From Calditrichia bacterium (GTDB taxonomy: Bacteria > Calditrichota > Calditrichia > RBG-13-44-9 > J075): DNA of 64,000 nucleotides. Made by a program: the position numbers and the translations under genes. The stretch covers positions 186,001 to 250,000 of the forward strand of contig JACKAP010000001.1 of assembly GCA_020635015.1 (NCBI GenBank). Direction: 5' to 3'. Positions 51,724-60,639 of the stretch are shown here, piece by piece. The notes under the pieces are model-generated. The model was not told the origin of the DNA and ran no database searches. It was given only the letters and a program-made list of their open reading frames with translations. The stretch's first letter is position 1. The number at the start of each line of letters is the position of its first letter.

Positions 51724-51806
51724 GTTGATGGGTGTATGAGTGAATGGGGGTATGGGTAAAAACGAACCTTAACCCATCCACCCATTCACCCTTTAACCCA
51801 TCCACC
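51724..51806. repeat. Octamer inverted repeat (GGTTGATG / CATCCACC)
   Basis: GGTTGATGGGTGTATGAGTG AATGGGGG is followed by the complementary CCATCCACCCATTCACCCTT TAACCCATCC. It lies upstream of the small zinc-ribbon gene. The rest of 51807-52035 shows a CAGCAG/CTGCTG hairpin but no gene. Confidence 0.82.
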
Positions 51807-52035
51807 AAAAGTATTTTCATTGCAGCAGCCCGGCAAACTGCACCGGACTGCTGCGTGCTCATCCTGTAGGGGTTTCTTCCTGAAAATACCGACCTGATAT
51901 CATCCTGAAGCGGTCGCGCGTCCGGCGCAAGGCCAAAACGCATCCTGTGTCGGGAAAGATAGTCGAATTATGTTGCATCTTTGTTAATTTGCGCAAAAAT
52001 ATGCAAATCAAGTTTATAAAAATCCATAAGTGCTT

Positions 52036-52944
52036 TTAAGGCAAAACCCTTACATGCACGGTATCGCTGACCGCCGAGCCGAAAACTCCGATGCCGTCGC
52101 CTTCGATATGGAAGACCGGCTCGTGAAAATTGCCGTCTATTTCCTGCACTTCATCGTACGTACGCAGAAAATCCTGGTAATTGCGGTCCGGGGCATAGAT
52201 CACAATTTCGTAGTCGCTGTAAAACCACAGATGATACCAGAAGATCGGTATGTCGCTTTTTCCCGCTCCCGGGGGAGTATTCTGGATCCAGTCCCACTCG
52301 TAGCGCAGGTCGTCGAGGTCGTCGCGAACATCCGCTTCATCATATTCCTCGAAGGGATTGTCATAAATAAAGGTCTCCACCGCCGCATCCCGGGCAATGA
52401 GGGTTGCCAGGTACACATCGATGCCGTTCACCCGCTCGAATTCCACATCAAAATTGAGCACGTTGCCATCCCCGTCGCGCTGGTAGTAGGAGAGGCTTTC
52501 ATAATTCACGCCGGTGATCGCCAGCGGTGCTTCCGGTACGGTGGTGACGGCGCCGGCCTGCAATGCGCTGCCCTCGATGGTCGCTTGAACGTCCAGACGG
52601 TAACTATGGCCGTACTCGATCAGCAGATCACTGCCGGTATAACGGAAAAAGTATTCATCCTGATCGAAGGTCAGGGGGTACACTTCGCCACTCTGCAGAT
52701 CGGTCAGTGTCACATTGGCATTGGGCAACAGGATGCCGGTTTGGCGCAGATTCTGGTCCACCCGGAAATTGCGGGTAATATAGATCCGCTCCACCGGCTG
52801 ATGGGGAAACAGAAATCCCTCGATGGCAATCTTCGGCTGGTATTGGCTGTCATCAACTTCCACGATGCCCTCGCCGCACCCCAGGATCATCAGCGCAGTT
52901 AATAAAAGTATTGCTGTATTATAAAATATGTGCTTGCGTTTCAT
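52036..52944 (-). CDS. DUF4249-like lipoprotein
   Basis: 302 residues with a lipobox signal (LLTALMILGCGEG, Cys about 23), so an exported lipoprotein. The mature part (PKIAIEGFLFPHQPVERIYI, then NVTLTDLQSGEVYPLTFD) follows the DUF4249 layout, a family encoded beside TonB-dependent receptors in Bacteroidota. It lies downstream of such a receptor with a 202-bp gap. It probably acts as a surface partner of the receptor; the ligand is unknown. GGAG precedes the ATG. Confidence 0.8.
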   Translation of the reverse strand: MKRKHIFYNTAILLLTALMILGCGEGIVEVDDSQYQPKIAIEGFLFPHQPVERIYITRNFRVDQNLRQTGILLPNANVTLTDLQSGEVYPLTFDQDEYFFRYTGSDLLIEYGHSYRLDVQATIEGSALQAGAVTTVPEAPLAITGVNYESLSYYQRDGDGNVLNFDVEFERVNGIDVYLATLIARDAAVETFIYDNPFEEYDEADVRDDLDDLRYEWDWIQNTPPGAGKSDIPIFWYHLWFYSDYEIVIYAPDRNYQDFLRTYDEVQEIDGNFHEPVFHIEGDGIGVFGSAVSDTVHVRVLP

Positions 52945-52950
52945 GGTTAC

Positions 52951-53148
52951 TCCGGTTGTTGGTCATTGGTTTTTGGTTTTTGGCGTTTGGCGTCATTGCG
53001 CCTACGGCGGTCATTGGGCTTCGCCGTCAGTGGTGCTGCGCGCGTCATTGAAGTACAATTAATTCTTTTCGCTCTACGCTCCACGCTCCACGTCTTTCCA
53101 TTCCGCATTCCGAAATCCGCATTCCGCATTCGTTCAACATCCGTGGTT
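52951..53148. repeat. Family C element, copy C5, with heptamers
   Basis: Degenerate heptamers GGTTGTT GGTCATT GGTTTTT GGTTTTT GGCGTTT are followed by CATTGCGCC, then TACGGCGGTCATTGGGCTTC and GCCGTC units. CGCTCTA CGCTCCA CGCTCCA and CATTCCG AAATCCG CATTCCG close the element. It sits between the receptor and the DUF4249 gene. Confidence 0.82.
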
Positions 53149-55477
53149 AAAAATTAAAATTGATCCCCACCGTCGGCAAGATCGGGAACATGTTCACCGT
53201 CTCGATCTCGCTCAGCCCGTTGCTGTATTTATAATCGACATACCACACGTTCTTGCGATTGCCGATGTTGAATACCTGCAGATAGGGCGACATCGACCAG
53301 CCGCGATATTGGCGCAGGTAAGCCAGGCTGACGTCCAGCCGGGCGTATGCCGGGAGGCGGAGGTTGCCGATAGCGGAGGGATAATACTCCACATAGCGCT
53401 GTATCGAATTGGGCGCCACCCCGGTGATGTAGGCCGAGCCCGGTGCGGTGATCGGCTGGCCGCTGGCATAGACCAGGTTGAGCCCCAGGGTCCAATTGCC
53501 CTTGTGGTTGGCAAAGGGCTTGCCCTGCATCGCGTTCAGGGTGTTCTTGATATCGATGTTGCCCACCAGATTAAGGGTGGAGCGGCGGTCATGGCGCGGC
53601 GCAAATCCTGCGCCGCCGTTCACATCCGGAAAGCGGTATTCAGTTTCCGCGAAGGCATAACCGATCCAGCCGCTGACCGCCCCCACATCCTTGCGCAGCA
53701 GCATCTCGAATCCGTAGGAATCGCCGTCGCCGATGTCAAACAGGCTGTTGGCGGAGGTGAAGATCGGATCGCCGTTCTCATTGTAGCGCCCGGCTTCGAT
53801 CTCGGTCAGGAAGGTGGGGTCGAAGGCAAACACCCCGTCATATTCTTTATAGTAGGTCTCCACTTCCAACTGATAATCGTTGGCGATCTCCTTCTGAAAG
53901 CCCAGGATGTAATGGCGGGCGGAGGAGGGATCGTAATACTCGCTGGCCGAGGTCCAGATATCGGTGAAGAAGGTGCGGGGGATCCGCTGCAGATACTGGT
54001 AATACAGCCCGGTGGCCGCTTTCAGATTAACGGTCTCGCTCAGGCGGTATTTTGCCGAAAAACGCGGTTCCCAATTCTGGAACGACTTGCCGGAGGTAAA
54101 ATTGTTGTAGCGCAGGCCGGCTTCGATGTCCCAGCGCGGCGTGGGGCGCCAGTTGGCCTGGCCATAGGCGACGTAATGCTGGGCCCGGCGGTCCACATCG
54201 ACCCCGCCTTCCGGGAAATCCTCGCGGTAGAGCAGGTGAAGGTTCTTCTGCTCGAAGCCGAACTTGCCGATCAGGTGACGGGAATAATGATATTCCAGAT
54301 TTCCTTTCAGGGTCACGTCGGTTACCAGATTGCGTTCGGTAACCGGAACGGTCTCCCCGAAGTCGAAATCGGAGGTAAAGCGGCTGCCGGTGATCCAGAA
54401 GTTGGCGAAGAGTTGGGGATTGAACACCCGGGTCCACTTCAGGCTGCCGGTGCGGTTTCCCCAGTCCATCTGGAAGCCGGCTTCATTGCTGGAGGCGTTA
54501 TTGAAGACCACCCGCAGCACGTCGCGTCCGCCATAACCGCTGAGGGTCAGCTTGTTGCGCTTGTCGATGTCGAAAAAAGCCTTCAGGTTACCATCGTAAA
54601 AATAATAATCGGGAATATCGTCGATCGCCTGGCGTATGGTTTTATCGAAATAGGTGCGGCGGATGGAGCCGGAGATCGCCCCGCGATTGCCGATCGGCAT
54701 CTGCAGGGTGGTCTTGGCGGACAGCAGGCTGATCGCCGCACTGCCCTGGAAGCGCTCGCGGTTGCCGTCGAGGTTGATGATATCCAGCACCGAGGAGAGC
54801 CGCCCCCCGTAGGCTGCGCTGAAGCCGCCTTTGGAGATGTCGATGTGCTTGATGGCATCGGTGTTGAAAGTGGAGAAGATCCCGAAGGCGTGCTCGGGAT
54901 TGTAAACATCAGTGCCGTCGAGCAGGTAGAGATTCTGGTCCGGGGTGCCGCCGCGCACGTAGAGGGCGGAGGAAAAATCCGACACCGGAAGAATCCCCGG
55001 CAGGGTCTGCAGCGAGCGCAACAGGTCGGCTTCCGCCACCTGGGGCACCGCCTTGATCTGGCGGGCGGTCAGCTCCAGGGTAGAGAGAGGCTTCTCGTAG
55101 AGCTTCTCGCTGGTACGGATGGAATCCGCCACCACCTCCACTACCCGGCCTTGCACCGCTTCCACCGTCAGGGTAAAATTGTGCACCGCCGCCTCGCCCG
55201 AAGCAATGGTAAGCTGTTCGGTGCGAGTTTGGTAGCCGATATACTCGCACACCACGGTGTAACTGCCGGCGGGAATCTGCGGGATGATGTAATAGCCGCT
55301 GGTATTGCTGCTCCCCCCAATGCCCAGCTCCGGGAAATAGATGTTGACCCCAATCAGGGCTTCTTTATTCGCGTCATCATAGATAAACCCGCTCAGCGAT
55401 CCCTCCCGGGATGTCTGCGCGTTCACATTCACGGCCAGCAGCAGAAAGACCGCCAGCAATAGATATTTCAGTCGCAT
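53147..55477 (-). CDS. TonB-dependent outer-membrane receptor with N-terminal carboxypeptidase-regulatory domain
   Basis: 776 residues. A signal peptide (about 1-20) is followed by a CarboxypepD_reg-like domain (about 27-105: SGFIYDDANKEALIGVNIYF). A plug (about 120-235) carries ALYVRGGTPDQNLYLLDGTD and GGFSAAYGGRLSSVLDI, and a beta-barrel (about 245-776) ends in an aromatic residue (VGINFNF). Energised by TonB-ExbB-ExbD, it probably imports a large ligand; the substrate is unknown. No SusD partner is present; a DUF4249 lipoprotein follows. AGGAG precedes the ATG. Confidence 0.93.
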   Translation of the reverse strand: MRLKYLLLAVFLLLAVNVNAQTSREGSLSGFIYDDANKEALIGVNIYFPELGIGGSSNTSGYYIIPQIPAGSYTVVCEYIGYQTRTEQLTIASGEAAVHNFTLTVEAVQGRVVEVVADSIRTSEKLYEKPLSTLELTARQIKAVPQVAEADLLRSLQTLPGILPVSDFSSALYVRGGTPDQNLYLLDGTDVYNPEHAFGIFSTFNTDAIKHIDISKGGFSAAYGGRLSSVLDIINLDGNRERFQGSAAISLLSAKTTLQMPIGNRGAISGSIRRTYFDKTIRQAIDDIPDYYFYDGNLKAFFDIDKRNKLTLSGYGGRDVLRVVFNNASSNEAGFQMDWGNRTGSLKWTRVFNPQLFANFWITGSRFTSDFDFGETVPVTERNLVTDVTLKGNLEYHYSRHLIGKFGFEQKNLHLLYREDFPEGGVDVDRRAQHYVAYGQANWRPTPRWDIEAGLRYNNFTSGKSFQNWEPRFSAKYRLSETVNLKAATGLYYQYLQRIPRTFFTDIWTSASEYYDPSSARHYILGFQKEIANDYQLEVETYYKEYDGVFAFDPTFLTEIEAGRYNENGDPIFTSANSLFDIGDGDSYGFEMLLRKDVGAVSGWIGYAFAETEYRFPDVNGGAGFAPRHDRRSTLNLVGNIDIKNTLNAMQGKPFANHKGNWTLGLNLVYASGQPITAPGSAYITGVAPNSIQRYVEYYPSAIGNLRLPAYARLDVSLAYLRQYRGWSMSPYLQVFNIGNRKNVWYVDYKYSNGLSEIETVNMFPILPTVGINFNF

Positions 55478-55543
55478 GTCAAACTCCTATGTGTTTATGA
55501 TGCTTTTGTTATGAGTCGAAGTATGCTTATTCCGCAAGGTGTT

Positions 55544-55713
55544 AATAGAACGCGGATGACGCGGATCTACGCAGACTTTTTTATGATGCTTCGCGTAGAG
55601 TTATTAAAAACTTACAGCGAACCGCACAAGAATCACCAAGATTTCCAAAACCAAGGTTGTTGTCTTTTACTTTAAATCATACATCCGCGTAAATCTGCGT
55701 CATCCGCGTTCCA
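55544..55713. repeat. Family A inverted-repeat element, copy A4
   Basis: Ends AATAGAACGCGGATGACGCG and CTGCGTCATCCGCGTTCCATT. The interior carries ATGATGCTTCGCGTAGAGTT then GTTGTCTTTTACTTTAAATC, the latter also near 60965-60980. It lies in the promoter region of the receptor gene. Confidence 0.88.
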
Positions 55714-55769
55714 TTTCCCAATTCAGCAATCTTTACAGTACTCTGACTTTGTCACTTCAGACAATCAGC

Positions 55770-56648
55770 CTAATTCACCCCATTCACCACGATATTTCCA
55801 TTGATGGTCTTCAGCTCAACATCCCCATCCCCGGTGCCCAGGATGCCGGTGGTGCGGGTGGGGGTGGTTTGGGCATTGCGCAGGTTCAGGTTGTTGACCG
55901 CGATGGTGCCGTTGGTCACCGCCGCGGAAAATTCAGCCGAGGTGCTGCGCGGGATGGCCAGCAGGATCTGCCCGTTTACGCTGTTCAGCTTGCACGCACC
56001 GCCGGCCGGCAGCAGGTCGAGCGCGGCATCGATGTTGCCGTTGATCAGGCTGACGTCAGCATTTCCGCTATGATGGGAGATGAAGATGTTCCCATTGTCC
56101 AGCGAGGCATTCAGGTCATTGTCAATCCAGCGCAGGGTCGCCTCGCCGTTGTTCTGGGTGACGTCCACCGGACCGCTGATTCCTTCGATGAGCAGCTCAC
56201 CGTTCTGTTGATCGGCCCTGACCCTCCAGTTTTGGGGGATGCGGATGTGATAGAACACCAGGAAATTGCGCCCGCGGGTATTGTCGGGCTGGATCGTTTT
56301 CACCGCGATCTCCCCGGCATATTGCGTCACGTCTACCGCCAGTTTACTGAGATAGTATTCCGCGTCGCTGTAGCTGTCGGATTCCACCCGCCGTTCGCCC
56401 CAGATCTGCACCCGGTTGTTGTCGGCGCCGGCCAGGATCTCCACCGTCCCGTTGGTGGCATCGAGATCCAGCCGGGTTTGTCCGTTGATGTCGATGCTGA
56501 AATCGAATTCCTCCGAGGCGCGGTAATTGTGGTTGCGCACGTCATCATCCGGGTCGGGATCGGGGTCGATCACACAGGAGGCCGTCAGCAGCGCCAGCAG
56601 CAACATTGCCAACAGGCTAATTTTCCAAAAAGATGATGTTGAGTTCAT
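55770..56648 (-). CDS. DUF4097-like secreted adhesin-type beta-helix protein
   Basis: 292 residues with a lipobox signal (LLTASCVI, Cys about 25). An acidic linker (DPDPDPDDD) is followed by repeats of the type NGTVEILAGADN, NGELLIEGISGP, NGEATLRWID, NGNIFISHHS, NGNIDAALDL and NGQILLAIPR. These NG-turn repeats of about 20 residues are typical of DUF4097 beta-solenoids. It probably sits on the outer surface or periplasmic face of the outer membrane. AAGGAG precedes the ATG. It lies upstream of the receptor gene, separated by copy A4. Confidence 0.8.
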   Translation of the reverse strand: MNSTSSFWKISLLAMLLLALLTASCVIDPDPDPDDDVRNHNYRASEEFDFSIDINGQTRLDLDATNGTVEILAGADNNRVQIWGERRVESDSYSDAEYYLSKLAVDVTQYAGEIAVKTIQPDNTRGRNFLVFYHIRIPQNWRVRADQQNGELLIEGISGPVDVTQNNGEATLRWIDNDLNASLDNGNIFISHHSGNADVSLINGNIDAALDLLPAGGACKLNSVNGQILLAIPRSTSAEFSAAVTNGTIAVNNLNLRNAQTTPTRTTGILGTGDGDVELKTINGNIVVNGVN

Positions 56649-56778
56649 GATAGTCTCCTTTATGGTTACGAGATGATAAGCGATAGCATTCGTGCGGTAC
56701 ATAGCACTCCTCTCGCCGGAACTAACCCTCAGCCCGGCCCGGTAACCCTTGCCATCGATTTAATGAATATTTACATTC

Positions 56779-56834
56779 GCTCTACGCTCTACGCTCTACG
56801 CTCTACGCTCTACGCTCTACGCTCTACGCTCTAC
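56779..56834. repeat. Eight-copy heptamer array GCTCTAC
   Basis: 56 bp of perfect GCTCTAC units, followed by the CATTCC-CAATTCC-GCACTCC words. It lies in the gap between the FecR-like and DUF4097 genes. The complementary words GTAGAGC occur at 51323. Confidence 0.92.
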
Positions 56835-56929
56835 ACCCATATGATTCATTCCGCATTCCCAATTCCGCACTCCGCACTCTTATCACTCCGCACTCGCCCC
56901 GCCCTCTCGTCGGTAAAAGCAAGTTGTTA

Positions 56930-57637
56930 TTACTCTTTCAAGCGCTTCAACCCTTCCCGAGCCGTCTGTTCCCAATCGTCTTCGCTGCCGCAGTCCGCAT
57001 TATTTTCCACGCCGATGGCCGTTTCGTAAGCGTCGATCGCCTGACCGGGTTCATTGAGCGCTTCGAACGCCTGTCCCAGGCTGCAGTGGAACTCGCGGCA
57101 CTTCTCAATGGCGGGATAGCGTTGGGCGATCTTATGGAGCTTCAGGATTGCATTTGTATAGTAGGCCTGCTCCAGCAGCGCCTTCGCTCCGTTGGTTTCC
57201 GGTGTCCAGGGAATTCCCGTGTGCTCCGGCTTGGTTTGATCCGCCGATTTATCCTCTCCGTGCACTGCGCTGACATTCCCGGTGCGCAGCGGGCGCCGGC
57301 CTTTGCCGGGCTTGAGCTGATCCACCTTCTGGCGGGTCAGGTAGAGGAAGAGCTCCTGCTCGGTAATCTTTTTCAGATCGGCAATATCCAGGATGGCGTT
57401 GGCCCCCAGCCGGAAGGTCGGGCCTTCATCGATCTGCAGCAGCACCTCCCCGCCTTCCCCGGTGGTGATGGTATCGATCTCCTTCAGGATCATCTCGACC
57501 GCTGCCGGATGCCAGACCTCCTCGATCCCCCGCCGGATCTTCACTTCCCCGGAAAGGCGCACAATCTTCGCCTCCATCCCCCAGACGGCGGTGAAACATG
57601 CAAAAATCAATACGAAAACTATCGATAATACTCGCAT
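56930..57637 (-). CDS. FecR-like/TPR exported protein
   Basis: 235 residues with a signal peptide (about 1-20). A FecR-type domain (about 22-105) contains KIVRLSGEVKIRRGIEEVWH, GGEVLLQIDEGPTFRLGANA and an ILDIADLKKI strand. The C-terminal half is helical with a TPR-like repeat (CSLGQAFEALNEPGQAIDAY). Such proteins sense or bind surface polymers. AAGGAG precedes the ATG. The gene lies in an envelope block, but repeats separate it from its neighbours. Confidence 0.75.
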   Translation of the reverse strand: MRVLSIVFVLIFACFTAVWGMEAKIVRLSGEVKIRRGIEEVWHPAAVEMILKEIDTITTGEGGEVLLQIDEGPTFRLGANAILDIADLKKITEQELFLYLTRQKVDQLKPGKGRRPLRTGNVSAVHGEDKSADQTKPEHTGIPWTPETNGAKALLEQAYYTNAILKLHKIAQRYPAIEKCREFHCSLGQAFEALNEPGQAIDAYETAIGVENNADCGSEDDWEQTAREGLKRLKE

Positions 57638-57666
57638 AAAAAGCTCCTTACGGTATCTTCTTTCTC

Positions 57667-57777
57667 GCCACAGAGTCACAGAGACCACAGAGAACTGACC
57701 ACTAAAAACTGACAACTGACAACTGACAACTGACAACTAACAACTGAACATCTCTATGCCCTCTGTGTCTCTGTGGC
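57667..57777. repeat. Family B element, copy B4, with ACTGACA heptamers
   Basis: Ends GCCACAGAGTCACAGAG and CTCTGTGTCTCTGTGGC enclose eight heptamer units (57694-57749): ACTGACC ACTAAAA then ACTGACA four times, ACTAACA, ACTGAAC. This copy shows a heptamer array growing inside a family B element. Confidence 0.9.
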
Positions 57778-57796
57778 TAATGTCTATCATCACTCC

Positions 57797-59503
57797 CTAT
57801 CGCACATCAATAATCTCCACCCAGCCCGCGGCAAGCCCTTCGCGGACGATCCCTTCTTCCAGATACTGCAGCGCTCCGGTGTTCCAGCTTTCGTCAAATC
57901 CCTGCGGCACCAGGGTGGTTTCCACCGGTATCCACACCCGGTTCTGCTCCGGACGGGTGATGCCTCCGGCATACTGGCCGCTGGCCTGCAGATCTCGCAC
58001 CACGTAGCGCTTTTCGTTGCTGCTGATCACCTCGGCTTGCTCCGGTGCAAGGCCGGCGTCGAACATCAGGTAGAGGTGGGCCAGGCTTTTCTCCGGGTCC
58101 TGCACCCGTACGAAGGCGGTCTGAATTCCCAGGCTCTGCAGCAGCGAGGCGTAGAGCACCACCAGGTCGTCACAGTCGCCGCTGCGCAATTGTAAGGTTT
58201 CCGTGGCGTACTGCACCCGGTCGTCTTTGTAGAACGGCACATTCGGATCGCTCTGATACTGGATGCCGAGGCGGCCGAGTTCCTCGAAAATCATCTGGGC
58301 GATGGTCAGGTTGCCGATCTGCGGCCGGTCGCTGTCGGCCAGGGTGTTCACCAGATTGCGGGTGAACTGGATGATTTCCGGATGGTCGGGCGTGACGAAA
58401 TAAACCAGCTTATCCATCTCTCCGTCCCAGGAGTTGCGGGTATGCACGGTCATGGAGGCGTTGACCTCTTTTTTCAAATTGGATCCGCCGCCCTGGCCTT
58501 CGATCTCGATCTCCATCACGGCCGGCTTGCGGGTGTCGACCTCCTGCAACTGGTAGCCGAACACTGCTTCCACCGGAATATCGGCGCGCTGGCCTTTTTC
58601 TACTTTGGTAAAACCGCTGTTTTTCCAGCGCCGGGAGTAGGGACTCACCCGGCTGCGCACGTTGACTTCGATCGGGAAGCCGGCGGTGTTTTTTACCGTT
58701 ACCAGGGCCAGGGGGTAGTCGTTATAGAGCGGGTAGTAGGCCGGGTAAATATCGCGCACGATCATGCTGGTGCCTTCCACCCGGAAGAGTTCCGGCAGGC
58801 GTCCCCACATCAAGGTGAGCCCGAGGCCGAATTCCACCCCGCTGTTTCCGGCGCTGGATTTAAAATCGATAAAATGATATTTCACATCCATTTCCAGAGA
58901 GAGCCAACTGGTGATGGTTGCGTGGGTACCGACGCCGAGATATCCTCCGAAATTCATCTTTGTTTCGCCGCTGGCCCGCTCGGTGATGCCGCCGTTTTCT
59001 TCAAATTCCGCCGCGACTTGCCAGTACGGCCCCACACCGGCGCTCAGGTAAGGTTGGAAACGGCTGGGAAAACGCAGGGAGAGCAGATCGTAGCGCACCC
59101 CCATCAGCAGCGGCACCATGGCGTTGAGATCCACTTTTGTCGAATCGTTCAGCTGTGAATCCGTATCCAGCCCGGCCTGGAAGCCGAGGTTAAACTCCAG
59201 GAACCAGTTATCCTGCAGCCGGGAGTAGTAGTAGGCCCAGGCGCCCACAAAGCCGCCGATGCTGACCGCCTGCCGGGCGAGGGGATCGTTGGAGACATCG
59301 AAGCGCACCGTTCCTCCGGCAGTCTTGAGATATCCCAGCCGGAATCCCAGACCGCTGGAGCGCAGCACACCCTGGCTGTAGCCTTGTGATGGATATGTCA
59401 GCATCATGGTTGTCATTACCAGTAATACCATTTTAAACGTTTGATGAATCCGTCCTTTGGTTCCGCTCATGGCTTTCCCGTTCAATATTGAATGATCGAT
59501 CAT
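57797..59503 (-). CDS. Outer-membrane beta-barrel fused to a transglutaminase-like domain
   Basis: 568 residues. An N-terminal signal (about 25-45) is followed by strands typical of an OmpA/OmpW-like barrel (about 45-230). A middle beta region (about 240-400) leads to a transglutaminase-like core with the catalytic Cys in LRSGDCDDLVVLYASLLQSL (about 441) and His in LAHLYLMFD (about 480). The family normally acts as cysteine peptidase or amidase. A barrel at the N-terminus would place the transglutaminase in the periplasm. The start is uncertain (three ATGs within 25 codons). Confidence 0.78.
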   Translation of the reverse strand: MIDHSILNGKAMSGTKGRIHQTFKMVLLVMTTMMLTYPSQGYSQGVLRSSGLGFRLGYLKTAGGTVRFDVSNDPLARQAVSIGGFVGAWAYYYSRLQDNWFLEFNLGFQAGLDTDSQLNDSTKVDLNAMVPLLMGVRYDLLSLRFPSRFQPYLSAGVGPYWQVAAEFEENGGITERASGETKMNFGGYLGVGTHATITSWLSLEMDVKYHFIDFKSSAGNSGVEFGLGLTLMWGRLPELFRVEGTSMIVRDIYPAYYPLYNDYPLALVTVKNTAGFPIEVNVRSRVSPYSRRWKNSGFTKVEKGQRADIPVEAVFGYQLQEVDTRKPAVMEIEIEGQGGGSNLKKEVNASMTVHTRNSWDGEMDKLVYFVTPDHPEIIQFTRNLVNTLADSDRPQIGNLTIAQMIFEELGRLGIQYQSDPNVPFYKDDRVQYATETLQLRSGDCDDLVVLYASLLQSLGIQTAFVRVQDPEKSLAHLYLMFDAGLAPEQAEVISSNEKRYVVRDLQASGQYAGGITRPEQNRVWIPVETTLVPQGFDESWNTGALQYLEEGIVREGLAAGWVEIIDVR

Positions 59504-59634
59504 GTTTCGCCCCGTCTTGCCGTTTGGTGAAGTTGCATTTCAGACGGAATTTAACCCCGCCAAACAGCATCCCAAAGTATTAATCTCCAATATTGAACGG
59601 ATACAACTGCTATTAGGTGCTAACTTTTTTATTT

Positions 59635-59760
59635 GCTGAGGGCGAAGGGCGAAGGGCGAAGGGCGAAAAGAAAATCAATAAAGTGTTGTTGTCAATTCTT
59701 TTTAAAGTTTTCCCCTCAGCCCTCAGCCCTCAGCCCTCAGCCCTCAGCGTTTCACCCTCA
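59635..59760. repeat. Heptamer pair GGGCGAA / TCAGCCC with conserved spacer
   Basis: GCTGAGG GCGAAGG GCGAAGG GCGAAGG on the left, a spacer with AATCAATAAAGTGTTGTTGT, and five CCTCAGC words on the right (about 59714-59748). The arms are complementary through the GCTGAGG word. The same words form the pair at 14394-14538, in swapped order. Confidence 0.9.
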
Positions 59761-60423
59761 GCGCTTCTTAAAATCCCCCCACACCACCACCACGCCAAAC
59801 CCAAACTCGAAGCCGTTGCGGAAGCGCTGCTCTTCGTAACTGTCGCGGAAATCGACCCAATGATATTTCACGTCGTAGTTGAAGCCGAAATTATCGCTGA
59901 GCATGATGTTGGTCCCCACGCCGGCATAGACCCCGGGCCGGCCGGTGGAGCGGATCTCCACTTCTTCGTCATAATAGTTGTACTCCCATACCTGGATGTC
60001 GCTCAGTACATACATCCCCGCCCCGGCGGAGACATAAGGCCGCAGGTTGGTGCGGATGTTCATTGGCAGCAGGTCGACCCGGAAACCGAAGAGAAAGGGC
60101 GCGACGGTCGCCACGTCGGTATATTCGCCGTCGTAATAATAATTATGATCGACCAGCGCGATCATACCCCCCAGGGAGAAATCCAGGTAGAGGCGCTCCG
60201 ATACCCGGGAGAAGAAAAAGAAATTCCCTCCGAAACCTCCGGCATGGAAATCATCGTGATCCCAATGATCGTGGAGGCGCAGCTGCAGAGGACCATCGAC
60301 CATATTCCAATAACTGCCGCGCATCCCGATCCCCACCGTGGCCTTCTCGCCATCGGCATAGCTGGCCCCGCTGAACAGCAGTGTCAGGGTGATTAATATC
60401 GAATATAAGAAAACAGGTCTCAT
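59758..60423 (-). CDS. Outer-membrane beta-barrel protein
   Basis: 221 residues with a signal peptide (about 1-23). Alternating hydrophobic/aromatic strands (FGGNFFFFSRVSERLYLDFS, then LRPYVSAGAGMYVL, VYAGVGTNIMLS, FEFGFGVVVVWG) form a barrel of about eight strands. It resembles the N-terminal part of the next gene, so the two may be paralogous barrels. GGAG precedes the ATG. It ends in a heptamer array. Ligand unknown. Confidence 0.82.
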   Translation of the reverse strand: MRPVFLYSILITLTLLFSGASYADGEKATVGIGMRGSYWNMVDGPLQLRLHDHWDHDDFHAGGFGGNFFFFSRVSERLYLDFSLGGMIALVDHNYYYDGEYTDVATVAPFLFGFRVDLLPMNIRTNLRPYVSAGAGMYVLSDIQVWEYNYYDEEVEIRSTGRPGVYAGVGTNIMLSDNFGFNYDVKYHWVDFRDSYEEQRFRNGFEFGFGVVVVWGDFKKR

Positions 60424-60639
60424 GATATTACTCCGTTGCTTGTTTTGTTGTCATCGTTTCAACCGGATATATCACAAGCGGCGTGCCAGAAATTTTCGGC
60501 GAATCAAAATTTGATTTAAGCATAATATTAACAATGCTTACGACAGGGATTTGCCTTGTAGATAAAATGCGAGAAATGGGGGAGTCGGGGAGAAATGCGG
60601 AAATTTTCCGCGGATAGGATTGGGCTAATGGCACGCAGA

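Noticed and set aside
51716..51943. Minus-strand 75-residue frame
   Set aside because: It runs through octamer repeats at its C-terminus, and its start has no SD; no conserved feature.
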